Notes: generated from the letters alone by a model not told the origin. Shown: positions 1 to 15,100, counted from the stretch's first letter. The stretch is DNA of 64,000 nucleotides from Euborellia annulipes (GCA_023213315.1 JAKCPI010009313.1:29981-93980); one strand, 5' to 3'. A program made the numbers and translations.

Positions 1-88
1 TTAAGCGATCGAGCGACAAAACGGTCGCCTTTTAGCTGCTTGTGAAGATTGAGCCTTAATGTGTAAAGAAAAGATTAGCAGTTAGATA

Positions 89-238
89 ATATTTCATTTA
101 TTAGGCACTCTATGCTGACGTTTCGGTCTTGGTCAAGAGCAAGAGTTTGATTTTGTGTTAGAAAAAATTTAAAATCTAATAATTTATTAACTTGGCCAAG
201 ACCACAACTGTCAGCATAGAGGGCCTAATAAATGAAAT
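89..238. repeat. Inverted repeat with GACGTTTCGG motif
   Basis: Arms of about 50 bases (89-138 and 188-238) pair around TTATTAGG..CTCTATGCTGAC..TCTTGG. The left arm carries GACGTTTCGG, the reverse complement of a hammerhead end, but CATCAG is missing. It is probably a decayed relative of the hammerhead elements. Confidence 0.6.
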
Positions 239-1999
239 ATGATCTAGCTGCTATTATTTTCTTTATACTCTCTTTATACTCTAAGAGATTACTATAAAGA
301 GTTATTAAAAAATTATTATTTTTTTATATAATATATATATGTCAAACTCTAATCTCAAAATAAAAAAAAAATAAAAAATTATTAGAGATATGAAAGTGAC
401 GTTTTGTCCAAGTTTTCAAACTAATATTTTCCTTTCTTTCTTTCTTTTTTTTTAACCCTAAAATGATTGGGGATAATCTCGGGGAAAAGTCTAAATAGTT
501 GAAACTTTTTAAAAGTTTACCTTTTTATTTTCTCTCTCTCTTTTCATTATATATCAAATCCTCGGGGGGGGGGGGGGAGTTATTTCGTTTTTTACTTATT
601 TTCTAAATATTAGGAAATATAATTTTTCTTATAAATCGATGTTTTGTCTTTATTTTTTTTGTTTATTAAATACAGTATAGGCCTATGTAGATATCAAAAA
701 GGGGGGGAGGTAGTTAATATAGGATCCGAGTAATAGGCCTCAGCGAGGCCTAGCCGATTTTGTACTAATTCACTAAGAGAAACCAATTTAAAATACGACG
801 GGTTGCAGACATTAGCTTAAAATTTGACTAGCCAAATGACCAACTCTCAAATGGATTTTTCGATTAATTGATCCAAAGCAATTGTTATATTTCCTTGAAA
901 TTAACAATCACAATGTGTGGTCCTTTGAAAAGAGCTAGGAAGCAATTAATTAATAAGTGAAAAATACATTTGTGGGATGTTCATTTGGGTTGCCTATTTT
1001 CTAGAATTCACATTTTCTGTATAGATGTACGGGATTATAAATTATCGTTAATATACTTATTATAAGTCCTTTTATTCTTTGATATTTTAAGACAAAAATC
1101 AATCCGTAGTACAAATAATGTACATGAGTAACACGAATGTAATTTCTTTAGATCGATTTATATTTGAGACCGCTGATGTTTGGTTAACATCAGAACACAG
1201 ATTGTGGTTGTTTATATATCCGATTAGATGTGTACTTCCATGGAAACTATTAATAAACACTTTTATTATGTTGACATTTGAAATTAGACAATATTTACTA
1301 TACCTTTATTATTGGCGATAATCAATGTCATCATTTTGTTTTTTATTCAATATCAAATCGCTATAATTAGCCCTCCTCCCTTCTCACCCCAGAGAGATTA
1401 GAGGTGTTGACAATGTTTAATATCCAAGGTTCGGATGACCAGATAATTTCTCTTTATGATTTTATTATATTTTTGGAAGATTGAAAATAATAATAACAAA
1501 TTAAGTAAAATAACCATAATCGTCAATATGTCCGAAGCAAAAGACATTATTCTTGTTCTAAATGTTTATTTATTCCAATTTTCTCCAATTTTCTCCCTTG
1601 GAATTAGTAATATTATATGAATATAGATATATTATTCTCTATTTATTCTTTATGTAAACTATAATATCATAATAATTATATGGCATCATTTATTATAAAT
1701 GGAACAGAAAATTTATCATATTTAATTATAGGAAATGAAATGTATTCAATTCAAAAAAGAAAGGGTTATGTAAATAAATTATAATGAAAATTCGTAAGTT
1801 AGTTTATCTAATTCATGAAATTAACAAATTCTAGCCGAGCAAGGGATGGATATTCCCGCTGGGAATGTACCAGTATAAAACAAAACTTTTAGCTAATACT
1901 TCTGTCCGGTATTTGAACTATTTTCAGTTTTGGGATAATGAATCGTATTGGATCATATTTACGTCATTAGATAGATATTCATGAAAGATGGATCTATTT

Positions 2000-2230
2000 C
2001 GGGCCCATACACGCCGTACTTTACTTTAGTACGCGAGCCCGGCTCGACTCGCCTTCAAACGAGTCAAATTCGCATGTGTGTGGGCTCTCGCGAGCCGAGC
2101 CGAGCCGAGCCTGGACAGATCCGTTTGGGCCTTCTGTCCGGCTCGGCTCTGCTTGGGAGCAGATCCGCACGGGTGTGGGCTTTCAAGGATCGGGCTCATG
2201 CCTCAGATTATGCAAACCATCTGAACCCAC
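2000..2230. repeat. GC-rich dispersed-repeat-like block
   Basis: A block far more GC-rich than its surroundings, with repeated GAGCCGAGCC and GGGCTC/GAGCCC motifs in both orientations. It looks like a mobile-element remnant; no gene content is supported. Confidence 0.4.
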
Positions 2231-3008
2231 CAGTCTTCTCTTATTTTCATTAATTAACATATCCAGCCCAAAGAAAAGAACGATTAAGTAAAATTAATCA
2301 AAACACCAGGTAATATGTTTTAATATATTTATTGGTTTGGTTCGGTCAGTATTTCTTAGTGTTTTGATTCACTTTACTTGTTAAAATTCATTCAAATGTA
2401 CCGACCCCGCGCCACATGACTAATAAAGCGAGAAAATTCATTAATATTGTTAGCCAATTTTTTTTCGTTAAATATAATAGCCAATATAATTTGAATCAAT
2501 TTCGTCTCTCAGGCCGGGAAGCAATGTGATAAGATCCTGGGTTGAATCAAGAGATTGAATGTAGACCTAGTTTTTGAAGGGTGGCAGTTTTATATAAGAA
2601 TAAATTATTAAAATTTTTAAACATAAATTCACTGAGGGAGATTCAATTCCGGGTTTTTCATAAGGCGATTCTAATTCTATTTTGAACATAACATTTTTTT
2701 ATATTTTCAAAAAATTTACAAATATATTGACCTGGAATGTTTTCTACTTATCTCTGAAATGGATGGTCTTGTCTAATCAGATGCTGATTTCAATTTTCCA
2801 GTGAAATCGCGCGTCCTTTTTACGCAAACTTGACTGGTTTCTAAAGAGCGGTTTCCCTAATGAGCTATCCCTTTAAGGGAACGATTTTCGCCTTTTCCTC
2901 TTGCTTCCTGCCATAAATCCTCTCTCTCTCTACGAACATTTTCTCTCTCTTTCACTCTCTTATGGCTAAATCCCTCTCGAGTTGTGACATTGACATTGAC
3001 ATGTGCAG

Positions 3009-3153
3009 ATGCCAGTCCGGAGCTCATGTCCTGGTTCACGGAGCAAACTCTTCAGCCGGGTCCTGCCATTTCCTTGAAATGCGTCGCTTCTGGAAATCCG
3101 CCGCCGCAATTCTCCTGGACACTTGATGGATTCCCGATTCCCGATAACCCCAG
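3009..3153 (+). CDS. Dscam: Dscam exon: Ig5 first half
   Basis: Acceptor tgtgcag precedes 3009 and donor gtaagc follows 3153. Entry is phase 1 and exit phase 2. The peptide begins ASPELMSWFTEQTLQPGP, carries the first Ig cysteine in SLKCVASGNPPP and the core Trp in FSWTLDG, and ends at DNPR. It is the first exon visible in the window. Confidence 0.95.
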
Positions 3154-6100
3154 GTAAGCCTACAAACAACTCTTACCTACTTACCTACTCGCACTATTAA
3201 ATTCCATCATATACACATACATGGTATACACAGAAACTGAGTTTATAAATGACCCGGACGCACATTCCATTTTCTCTCAAAAGGCATGATTAATAACTTG
3301 CCAAGTATTTTCATATTAAATATTTTCCATTTAACATTGAGATTATTCTTGTTGTCGTGATGATATTTCTAAATAAAAACAAATAATTAAACGTTTTAAA
3401 AAGCTACATTAAAAAAATATTTGTAATTAAAAGACAAATATTTAAGTAGTATAGAAATACATTTATTTAGATTTAATAATATTTTTGAAATAGGCGAATT
3501 GTCTTTTGGAAGTAACAGAAGAAAAGGTTCTAATTTAATTTATAATGCGCTGCTAGTCTCTGACTTAAGATAACTAGGAATAATTATCATTTTGAGGTAT
3601 ATGTCTCCATAATGAAAGTATTTTGAATAAATAAACTAGAATGAAATTAATTTTTAATTTAATTAATGACTAGTTGTTACTGGAAGTTTTGATTATTTAT
3701 GAAAACATAGAAAAACCACCTCCTTTTTGTCCTCTTGCATTAAAATTTGTATACTTGACAGCGGAATAGTGGAGACAAGTGTCTAAACTGGATAAACTGC
3801 GGATTATGGATCTGAAGTTTCAACATAACTTGGGTTCGAGTCCTTCTTGCCGTAAATAATCCAACATCTTCGCTTAGGATGAAGAAGTAGAAGAAAATCT
3901 CACCTAATATTTAATGAAAATTATTTACATTCAGTTCTTCCTTTTAATGTTTTTGAGTTTTATACAAATCTGAACATATATCAATTTCCATACTAAAGAA
4001 AAAATTGAAAAATTAATGACTTGGAAAACTTAGCTAGCAAAAGTCTTAATTTATCATTATTTTCACGAGGATATATTATTTATATATATATTTTTTCTTA
4101 TTCATTGATAAGAAAGGCGAATAAAAATATTTTCTGCCCTTTCATCTGAAATCCATTTCTATAAATCATACGAATGCAAAGCCAGACAGGTCTTTAATCT
4201 CCTTCTGGTCGCGTTAGTCTTCTGAAAAAATGGAAAGTATTTAAATCTAAACCAAACATGAAAAAGTAAGTAGAACCTTAAATGATGCCTCCTTCCCCTT
4301 CCCCCTCTATTTACTCGTAATATTAAAAGATTAATTTTTGTCTAAATTACCTACAAACTTTTTTAGTCCGTCGACTTTTTTTTTTCAAACAAACTTTTAA
4401 AACTAATAAATATTCAAATTTTAAAGTAGCCATTACTAAACTCTTGAACTTGGTTTAAGGTGAGTTAATAATACTGTAATTGGGAGTTCAAATTTTTTTT
4501 TTAATTCAAATTTAAACCCCAAAAATGCTAGCTTTTGAAGGAAGGGGAGGGGGGATTTTGCAGCAGGGAGCCGATAACCTTAAAGATGGTCCTGTAAATG
4601 ATACGAGAAAGTCCAAAAAATATAAATTTATAGATGTGAATTTTTTTTTAAGACTTCACAAAAAATACAATTCCACGTTGCTCTAGACGTACATTTTGAA
4701 TCTTTCTTATGGGTTTATGATATTTTAGATTTTAAACTGCGAACATATTTATATGGAGAGTATTAGGCTATACTCATACCCCCAAGGAGAAAAAGAAGTC
4801 CATTCAAGAAAAAATTTACATTCTGACGTAAAAACATTGTTTATTCTATTAGAAATGAATGAGAATCTGTATATAGAATATTTAAGAGTGTAAAGGTCGA
4901 CAGATGAAAGAAATCGTCACTTCGAATCGCTGATGGATGATTGCGAGAGAAAAAATAGCAATCAAATTTTCAACGAGACATTGTTATTATATGAGATTGT
5001 GAGTTGCTAAAAATACACATTGAATAAATGTCAAAAAAGAATGTAATTGAAAATAGGTCTTTTATTATTCTTAGAATAATTCATTAGAAAACTGTTCTGT
5101 GACAGGTTCTTGGTCGGCCAATATGTCACTGTGCACGATGACGTCATCAGTCACGTGAACGTGACACAACTGAAAGAAGAGGATGGGGGTGAATATACAT
5201 GCACAGCCAAAAACTCCGTGGCAGCTGTCAGCCATAGTGCCAGAATCAACATCTATGGTAAGTTTTTTTTTTAAATATTTGCAATAGAATATGAAAAGAA
5301 TTGTTCTCCCATTGTTTGTTCTTATAATAAAATAAGATGCGGATAGAAAATAAATGAAAAGTGAAAAATTGTTAAGTGGTTAAGAGGTACGAAAAAATAT
5401 TATTTTTCTTTCTAGTCTACTGAAAATAAATTATGAATTTTCATTTTTTTCGCATTAGATTAGAAATCGGGTCCCAATGTCTAACTGCAGAGATTCTTTT
5501 CTTATAGGCCTGTCTCCCAACTCTAATAAAACCAAGTGCCACTTTGTCTTCAGGTTCTTAATATCGTAGGTCAGAAATGAGGTGCAGATTCACCAGAGGA
5601 GTGGAAGGGGAGACTAAGAATCCCATATTTAAAATTGAACCATATAAATTAGGCATTTCACGACAAAAAATGACTTTCATCTTTAACAGATTCTTGATTT
5701 TTTTTTATAATAAATATATAATCAAATTAATTATTAAAAATTTGATAAAGTCCTCTAGGAAGCAAACCCTATGGCTGAACAACTGAGAATAAGTGATTGT
5801 CTTTACTTCACCTCCAATTCTTTTCTTTTCCTAAATTCTTATAAAGAATAATTTCTAAGTTAATTAGAGACATTTTTTCATTTCAATTTTTCTTTTGAAT
5901 GGAATTTTTTTGAATGAAATCTCTGAATGGTTTTCTCGGGAAGAAATAAAACAAAAGAATTTTACTCACGTTTGGAATTTTAATTAATTTATTATCTTCT
6001 TTTTTATTTCATGAATAGCCCCCTTCTTCCTCGCTATAAAGGGTTTTTACATTGGCATTAAGGACATGCATGTTATTTAAATTATAATCATAGCCCTTGG

Positions 6101-9100
6101 CTTAGAGGTAGAGAATAGCTTCTCGTGTTAACGATTGAGGGTTGGCATCCCATCCAGCCTAAAAATTTTTTTAATTGAATTGGATACCAATCATTTGAAA
6201 CAAAAAGACACGGGATCTAAATAGCCTAAGATGCCGAAAAATACATTAAACAAATAAAAAAAATTATAATTATAAAGAAATAAAATCCTCCTTTAAATTC
6301 CTGTCCACTAAAAAGTTTTCCGTTTAAGTTTTGACAATAAAATCCTTGAAAAATTCAAATGTTTGATTTGTAAAAAATTATTTTTATTTTAAATTGAAAT
6401 TGAATAATAAATATCTCACAACAATGCATACATAATCATTGAATGTCTTTATTTTTTTTTAATACTTTGAGAGGAAACAGGAGATGAATCTATAAAAAAG
6501 CATTTCATCTTAGCGATAAAATAATCATAAATATCTCATTCGGAAAAACTTATCAGCCCAACAGTGATAAAACATTTTATATATTTTCCTATAAAAACAA
6601 ATATATAATAAATAATAATTGAAACGCCCTAGGCTAAGGCATAAATACAAAAATAATAATAATTGAAACAAATAAATTTTTATTTAAAGTTTCGATATAT
6701 AGTCTATATATTCAGAAACACAAAAAAAAAGATAAATAATAATACTATCAATATAATAGTTCTTTTGACACTCTTAGAAATTATAAAAAAAATATTTATG
6801 CTCTTTAAAATTTATTTATTGGGAACCCCCGCACCTCCTCACCGAAAAAATTTTCTGACTTCGGCCCTGCTGTTTTGAGATCCTTTTTGATTAGAAATTA
6901 TTTAAAAAAATAAACTTATTTAAAAGGGTTAAAAGGATGAATGAGAAAAAATAAATAAGTAAAAAAAAAAAAACATTAATATAATAAGTAGAGTAAAACT
7001 TGTTAATTTATTTAATAAAATAAACGCATTATAAAAAAACGCATTTTTCTCTAAAACTAACTTGAAATTTCCAGGAGTAGTGACTGAACGTATAATTAAC
7101 AGTAAGGAGAATAAGACAGCCGAAAGCAATTAAAGAAAATATATTTCTTTTATCATTTTCCGCCGACCCCGCACCGCGGGATTAATAATGGCGAGGACAG
7201 AAGAAAAAGTTATTTCTTTTATCATTTTCTTTTTTTAATACAATTATTGACGTTTCGGCCGATTATTCCGGCTTTCATCAGGACAAATGTTATTTTTGCC
7301 TCGAGCTTAGAGGGGCTCTTGGCCACTCCCTGACATACTGTTGGTGCAAACATTCGTCAGATAGCATGACTTCTGGTTCAAGAGACACTCTAAATATGCA
7401 AAAAGTTTTAAATATGCAACTTTATGCAATATTCACCAAATATGCAAAAATATGCAATATAAAATTTGAACCATAGTGCCAAGGGGGCATGATTCGGATA
7501 GAAAATTGGTTTTCCGGGAAGTAACATGTTAGTAAATAAAATATGCAATTGCATGGGAATCAGATAACTATGAAAAGTTAGAGTTTTTAAATTTAATTTT
7601 TTATTTTTGATTTGCCAAATTATAGGAAATTATGTAGTGTTTTATCTAATTAATTAGGTAGGTATTTTATAAAGATTTGTATTAAATAATTAACAGAGAG
7701 CTGAATCAATACCCGAACTCATCTCGCAAATTTTTCTTATTTTAAACTGTATATTGACTGGCTAATTTACAGTCTATTAAAAAAAAAAGTTTCAACTTTT
7801 TCAAACAAACCAAATTAATAATGATAAAATATTTTTACTATTTTAATATCAGAAAATTAGCCTCTATTGTGTTTAACAAAAATAGGGAAGGGGAGGTTCT
7901 AAAGTTATTGGCGCCTTGCTGCGAAGTCAGGGAGAATTTGATGTTCTCTTATGCATAAATTCTATAAAAATAAATCCCATTTGACTAAGCTCTTAAGAAT
8001 CAATAATGTTCGGGCAATTTTATTTCTTTCTTTTTTATTTTTTAAGACGATTTGAAAGAAAAAAAAATCAGTTTGTGAATGTAGTTGCGGAAGTACTCGA
8101 CTTCCTATGGGATAAGGGTTTTGACCAATAAACATTCATGGATTTATCTGGACCATTCATCTTGAACGTCAATATATATTCCAATGGAGAGGGCATCTTA
8201 TCCTTTTTTTTTTTTTGAAATTCTCAAGTTATTCAAAGTTCCATAGCATCTCATATAAAAAAAAAAAAATAGAAATAAAAAAAGACATGACACGGAACTC
8301 GTTTTAATTTATTTTTCTTTTGCACTGTATAGATATATTTCATCTCTGTATCTAAATGTTAATTAATTTTTTTTATAAAAACAACCGAGTCATCTTGAAG
8401 ATAATTATTTTAAGCAAGAAAATATATGACCCTAATATGTATAAAAAAAATTCACTTTACTTTTATTAAGTTATCTTGCTTTGAAATTTTATTCTATTTT
8501 TTTTGATAAAACAACATCCCAGAAGAATTTTTTTTGCCAATTAAAAAGTCATCCCCTGCGGCTTCTATGACGTCAAAGATCAGAAAGAGATCATTAAAAT
8601 AGAATTTTTATATTTATTAGCAAATATTATCCTCTTTGATGGAACTAAATGGATTTATCATAGGTAAAATTTGAATGACCATGATTAAGTATAAAATAGT
8701 ATAATTTGAATTTTTGTTTTTACTAATTATATACGTAGTATAATATTAATATTCCGCCTTTAGGCCTATACTTTTATATTAAGGGAGAAGGAAAATCCTT
8801 CAAAAAGGATTAGTCATCCGATCCGCAGATTCGGGCAGTTCCAACGATCCGATCCTCGCTGTTGCAAAAGGATTAGCGATCCGATCCGCTAAACCGATCC
8901 GATTTATAAAAAGAAAAATCGCTGTTTAGATCCGAAAATCCGGTCCGGACTTGTTTATTAGCCGAATTAGATGAATCAAAAGGATACACATATTTATTAA
9001 AAAGTAAAAAATTTTAAAGGATTGGCAATCGGATCGCAAAAATCCAGGATTGTTAATCTTTCGAAATGGATGAACGATCCGATCCTAACGTTAGATCCAG

Positions 9101-12100
9101 AGAGCAAAAATGATTCAGATCCATGATCCTCCCCAAAAAAAGGATTTCGATCAAGATCAGAAAATACTGAATAGGATTGGATTTTCCGTTTTAAATCCAA
9201 AGGATCACGAGCCTGCCCATCCCTGTTTATATTTATTTGAAATTACAAAAAAAAAAATAATAAATAATATTCTTGGAGAAGTAATTATTTAAATTGATGA
9301 TTGGGAAAGCCTGGCGCAGACAGATGAATGAGAAATAAAAATGCTGGAGGTACTTTCAGGCCAAATTTTAATACCACTATACAGCCGACGTTTCGGGGCT
9401 CAACGTCTCCCTTCATCAGGACTAATGTGGTTTTAAACAATGAACCATCTCATTATAATGAGAACTCGCCTCGAATGCCTTTCTTTTTACCAGCAGGCGA
9501 AATTGGACTGTCGACTCATTTTCTTATGACTAAACTGTTGATGGTTCATTGTTTAAAACCACATTAGTCCTGATGAAGGGAGGTGTTGAGTTCCCCGAAA
9601 CGTCGGCTGTATAGTGGTATTAAAATTTGGCCTGAAAGTACCTCCAGCATTTTTATTTCTCATTCAATTATTTAAAGTTTGAACTAAAAATTAAGTAAAC
9701 CTCCTCTGCTGCTACTACATATAGGCATACCGTACACTATATAATGTTAAATAAGAAATGTAAATATATAAATGAAAATGTAAATAAGAGTAAGTAATTA
9801 TAAAATTTTACTTAAATATAATTATATTAATAACTATTTAAATTTTTTAGAAATTACAAAAATTTTCCCTTCTAATATACTCATTGCTTAATGAAACAGG
9901 GATACTTCTCGAACTGCATCTAGTATAAATCACTTATGTGCATAAGCGCATACGGGGAAGAAAGAAAGAAGAAGAAGAAAGAAAATTTATTAAAGGCCCT
10001 GAAGGCTGGGGAGAGAGAGCGAAGGGGGTAGGGGGTATAGATAACGAACGTTTGCCTTCCTCTCTGGAAAATAAGAGTTTAAAGAATTTAACTGCCTATC
10101 TCATTGAGAAAAAAAAATAATAAAAATTTTAATATAATTCTATTACTATACACTCTGAAGATTACAGGAAAGGAAAGATCCGCAGCAGCCGGGCCTGAGT
10201 CAGAGTCGGGGGTCTAGGAGGCGGAGTTCGTTGAAAGCGGCTGCCATGGCTAGTACAAATTATAATTGGTTTTCACAAAAAAAAAAAAAATAAAACCTAT
10301 CCCATAATCAAATATTATGTAAATTTATATATTTTACATGCGTTTAATAAGATTGATTAATTAATAAAAATTTTGCCTGTATAAGCAAATAGTTCCGGGG
10401 ATGACCGAAATGAAGCTCGGTGGTTTTTTCCTTTGATAAAATTGGAAAAATTTAAAAAAGTACATCAGTAAAGTAGGCTACTAGTACTCGAAATCTTTCA
10501 AAAACGAGATCTAGCATAATTTGTTTTGTTTTTCGGAAATAGTATATAGGCCTCTTTAAAATTTGTACGAAAAAGTCAAAGGGAATATTGAGAAAACTGA
10601 AAAGAACTAAAAAAAAGTATATTAGTAAAGTACTAGTACTCGAGGTTTTTCAAAGACGAGACCTAGCGTAATTTATTTCCTTTTTTAAATATTTAAAATT
10701 TGAATGAAATCGGTAAACCGGAATTTCGAAAAAAAGGGAAAAAACTAAAAAAGTACATCATCAAAGTACTAGTTTTTAAAATTTGAAAAAAATCGTTAGA
10801 GCCGTCCGTTTTCAAGAACTGATGTGCTTACAAACAGACGTACATTGCTCGTTTAATAGTATTATATTAGATAGATAGATAGATACATGTATATATCTGT
10901 ATGTTGGTTTCATAGCTTAAATACCCTTTAAGAACTCTTTCAAAGCTTTAGTTAGTGCTGTTTTCCCTTACCGTTCGGGGATATACTTTTGAGTAATACA
11001 AATAGTATGTTAATATTAAATATGTCAATATTTAATGAGCATACAAAAACTACTGTAAATATTATATATAATTTTGGATATGATATTAGACCTATATGAC
11101 AACTCTATCACAACCTCGATGTGCTATTCAATTATCCATTGAGTTTACGTATTTTCAAATAAGAACTCATGATAGCATTATCTAGTAGAAACGATTTCTT
11201 GTATTGACAATTTCATAGAGGCTGTCCTGTTAGGCTGACTTCCTCTCGCTTTATTGTTTTAATTCTTCGACATAGTATGTTAAACAAAGAAAAGTGAGAA
11301 AGGATTTAAAGGCGAGCTAACATTCTCTCTTATGAATTGCAATCCAAAATGCGAAAAAAATTTGTATTTATATCGTATAAAAATAATAAAATTTTCGTTT
11401 TATTTAAATCTTTAGTATTTTAATTTATCATTTTTTTTTGTTTTTTGTTTTTTTTTTTTTGTTTGTTGATGAAACTTGGACGATTTTTGGAGTTTTTTTA
11501 ATGGGTAGGGAATTTTGGGGGTGGTTTTAGGCTATCATTATATCGAATTAGGGTAGGGAACTTTGGGGGTTACAATTACCCCAAGAAAATTGAAAAAGGA
11601 TCTAACTCGTTTGAAAATATATTTATCAAATTTTAAAATGAAAATAAAAACTCTTCCTCCCCAACAATTCGACATTTGAAAAGATTTTTCCGTCTGCCCC
11701 CCCCCACCCCCCTAAATTTTATTTTTTTATTTTTCATTCGATTTTAATAAAATTTAAAATGTTTTAGGGTGTAAATAATTGAAAATTGTATTTAGACCCC
11801 AGAAAGTTCATCACCCCTGACCCCCCTAATTTTTTTTTATTCGATTTTAATAAAATTTAAAATGTTGTTTCTTAGGGGTAAATAATTGAAAAATGGTATT
11901 TTAGACCCCCAGAAATTCAATCACCCCCGACCCCCTAATTTATTTTTTTTCGATTTTAATAAAATTTAAAATGGTTAGTATAATTGAAATGTTTTGCCAT
12001 ATCCCCCCGCCTTTTTTTTAGTTATAAATTTAAAATTTTTGGGTAATATTGAATGGTTTTTTAGATGAAGTTCATCCCCTAAATTTTTTTTATTCGTTTT

Positions 12101-15100
12101 ATAAATTAATGTTTTTGTATAATTGAAAATTTTTAGACAAAATTCATCACCCCCCCTTTTTTTTTATTGTTTTAAAATTTAAAATGTTTTGAATATTGAA
12201 AAATGTTTTTAACAAATATCACCCCGACCCCCTAAATTTTTGTTTTATAAAATTTAAAATGTTTCTTAGGGTGTAAATAATTGAAAAAGGTTTTGATCAA
12301 AAGTTCAATCACCGTTTTGTTTTGGTGGGTTGTTTTATCATCCCCCCCCGCCCCCAAATTTATTTTTATTGATTTTAATAATTTTGTTTTGTGTTATTAT
12401 TTTTCATTTTTTTTTTATTATTAATTTTTTTTTAGTTTCCCGAGAGGGGGGGGGGGGGTTGGAGGCTGTATTATTAAGTTAAAATATGTTTTAAAAAATT
12501 TTTTATTATCAATATTTTGGTTTGGTGTTTGGTTTATAGAGTTTATTGGATAATATTAAAATATTTAATAGTGAAATTCAATTTAAATAAATAGAAAAAA
12601 ATATGTGTAGAATGTGAATTATTATGTTTTTCCTGGTTATGGGAATTTTGTTTGGGGTTCTTATACTTTGTTTTTTTTTTATTTTTTAGTGGTTTGGTTT
12701 TTTTTTTTATTTTGGTGGGGGGTTCATTAGCAAAGATAAAAAGTTCTGTTTATGAAAAATATATTTATCAAATCTTTAAAATAAAAATAAAATCTTTTAA
12801 ATTGAATTTGAAAGATTTTCGTCTGGCCCCCCCCCCTAAAATTTTATTTTTTTATTTTTATTGATTTAATAAAATTTAAAATTGTTTCTTAGGGGTAAAT
12901 AATTGAAAATTGTATTTTAGACCAGAAAGTTCAATCACCCCCCTGCCCCCCCTAAAATTTATTTTTTATTCGATTTTAATAAAATTTAAAATGTTGTTTT
13001 TAGGTGTAAATAATTGAAAATGGTATTTTAGACCAGAAAGTTAATCACCCGCCCCTAAATTTTTTTTATTCGATTTTTAAAATTTAAAATGTGTTTTTAG
13101 GGTAAATAATTGAAAAATGGTATTTTAGACCCAGAAAGTTCAATACCCTGACCCTAATTTATTTTTATGATTTTAATAAAATTTAAAATGACGTTTCTTA
13201 GGGGTAAATAATTGAAAAATGGTATTTTAGCCAAAAGTTAATCACCCCCCGCCCAAATTTATTTTTTTCGATTTTAATAAAATTTAAATGTTTTTAGGGT
13301 GTAAATAATTGAAAATGGTATTTTGACCCAGAAAGTTCAATCACCCCTGCCCCAAATTTATTTTTTATTGATTTTAATAAAATTTAAAATGACTTTTTAG
13401 GGTGTAAATAATTGAAAAATGGTATTTAGACCAAAAGTTAATCACCCCCTGACCCCCCTAAAATTTATTTTTATTCGATTTTAATAAAATTTAAAATGTG
13501 GCTTTCTTAGGGTGTAAATAATTGAAAAATGGTATTTTAGACCTCAGAAAGTTAATCACCCCTCCCCCCTGAAATTTATTTTTATTCGATTTTAATAAAA
13601 TTTAAATGTTGTTTCTTGGGGTGTAAATAATTGAAAATGGTATTTTAGACCTCAGAAAGTTCAATCACCCCCCCTGCCCCCTAAAATTTATTTTTCATTC
13701 GATTTTAATAAAATTTAAAATGCTTTTTACGGTGTAAATAATTGAAAATATATTAATAAATATTTAAAATAAAAATAAAAACTCTTCCTCATAATTAATT
13801 AAAATACATTTATTGGAAACTCTTAGTCATATCCGAGAGAGGGTAGGGGGTAGGGTTGAAGGAACCCAACTAGTATTATATAAGATTTAAAATACATGTA
13901 TTATCAAAACAAATGTTTTTCATTCCATCAATATTTTGCGGTTTGGTGCTTTGGTTTATAGAGTTTATTGCGATAATATTCAAAATATTTAACATCCAGT
14001 ATGAAATATCAATTATCAAATAAATCAGAAAAAAAAAATATGCTGGGAATGTAGAATGTGAAATTCCAATTTATGCTTATATACCCTGTGCTATATGTGG
14101 AACAAATCCACTTTGTACTTGAGGGTCTCTTATAACTTTTTTAAAGAAAAAAATGATAGATACTGGTTTCCAATTTCTTTTTAGATATTATTTCATTTCA
14201 TGAAGCAGTCGCTGAAATATTATACACCCAGAGGCAGGTCAAAGGGTTCCCGATATGAAACTGCCAATTTTTTTTTTTTTAATAAACATTTTGTTGGAGT
14301 TGAGTTAGTCAGGAGAATATTTTAGTCACTTTTAAAAATTAATTATAAGCTTTCAATTTCAAAACCCTCCCCGTCTCTTAATTTGAATCCTGATCCAGAG
14401 AATAAATGAGTTGTTTGCCAGTCTATATCTCTATCATTTATTATTTTTAATGGGAATAAAGGACATGAAAAGGCTCATATTTCAAATAACAGATAAAAAA
14501 TTATTATCTTTTGTTGATTGACATAATTTTTATTGCCGATTGTTTTTTATATGTTAAAATATTCCTCTCGATTTACCGGACAAAAATCGTCTTTCTTGCA
14601 CTTCCCTTTCTTAACTCAAGCCTCTAATACTTTCTGAAATATTAGTGTATTATTTTATTTTCTAGAACAAGTCAATGTCTCATTAGATACCCTATAATGA
14701 GATCATTGATAATAAACTAAAGGAAATTGAAGTCCGTTCATTAGCTTAATTGAGAAAAGATGAATTAAACTAAGAAAGTTTCAGGCAATTTTCACTTTAT
14801 AAAGGATACATCATCATCATCATCATCATCGTTGAGAAGTTTTAGGGAGGTCGAAACAGTCCGGCAAACAAACAAGAGAATGAGTTTAGAAGGAGAAAAG
14901 CAGACGTCTCCCTTTAGGGGCATTGCAATTTAATATACATCTTGCAAACAGGCCGTGTCAAAAGCTCTTTAAGATCATTTCCGAAGTTTGTTTGACTTGT
15001 TTCACAAAGATGGAAGACATGTCAGTAATATTACTCGCAATGTAATTATTTATTACTCTCAAGTTAGTCTCTCTTCACTAGGGAGATTTTAATCTTATTT

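Larger units (their letters stand above)
1..3008 (+). other. Upstream Dscam intron sequence
   Basis: Because the exon at 3009 enters in phase 1, this stretch is intron or beyond. I see no Ig exon in it. It contains the inverted repeat at 89-238, a G tract near 565 and a GC-rich repeat near 2.0-2.2 kb. Confidence 0.6.
9294..9665. mobile_element. Inverted-repeat element with two divergent hammerhead motifs
   Basis: Arms of about 120 bases (9327-9450 and about 9540-9664) are near-perfect inverses around a short centre. Each arm has a hammerhead core. The unit plus a 33-base left tail is flanked by direct repeats AATTATTTAAA (9283-9293, 9666-9676). Structure and ribozymes suggest a Penelope-like retroelement derivative. 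Confidence 0.65.

Noticed and set aside
1981..2291. Overlapping frames in the GC-rich block near 2.0-2.2 kb
   Set aside because: Two frames are open at once because the block is repeated GAGCCGAGCC; this is repeat structure rather than coding.
11640..13760. CRISPR-like array
   Set aside because: The repeats are long, tandem and contiguous without unique spacers, and the genome is eukaryotic.
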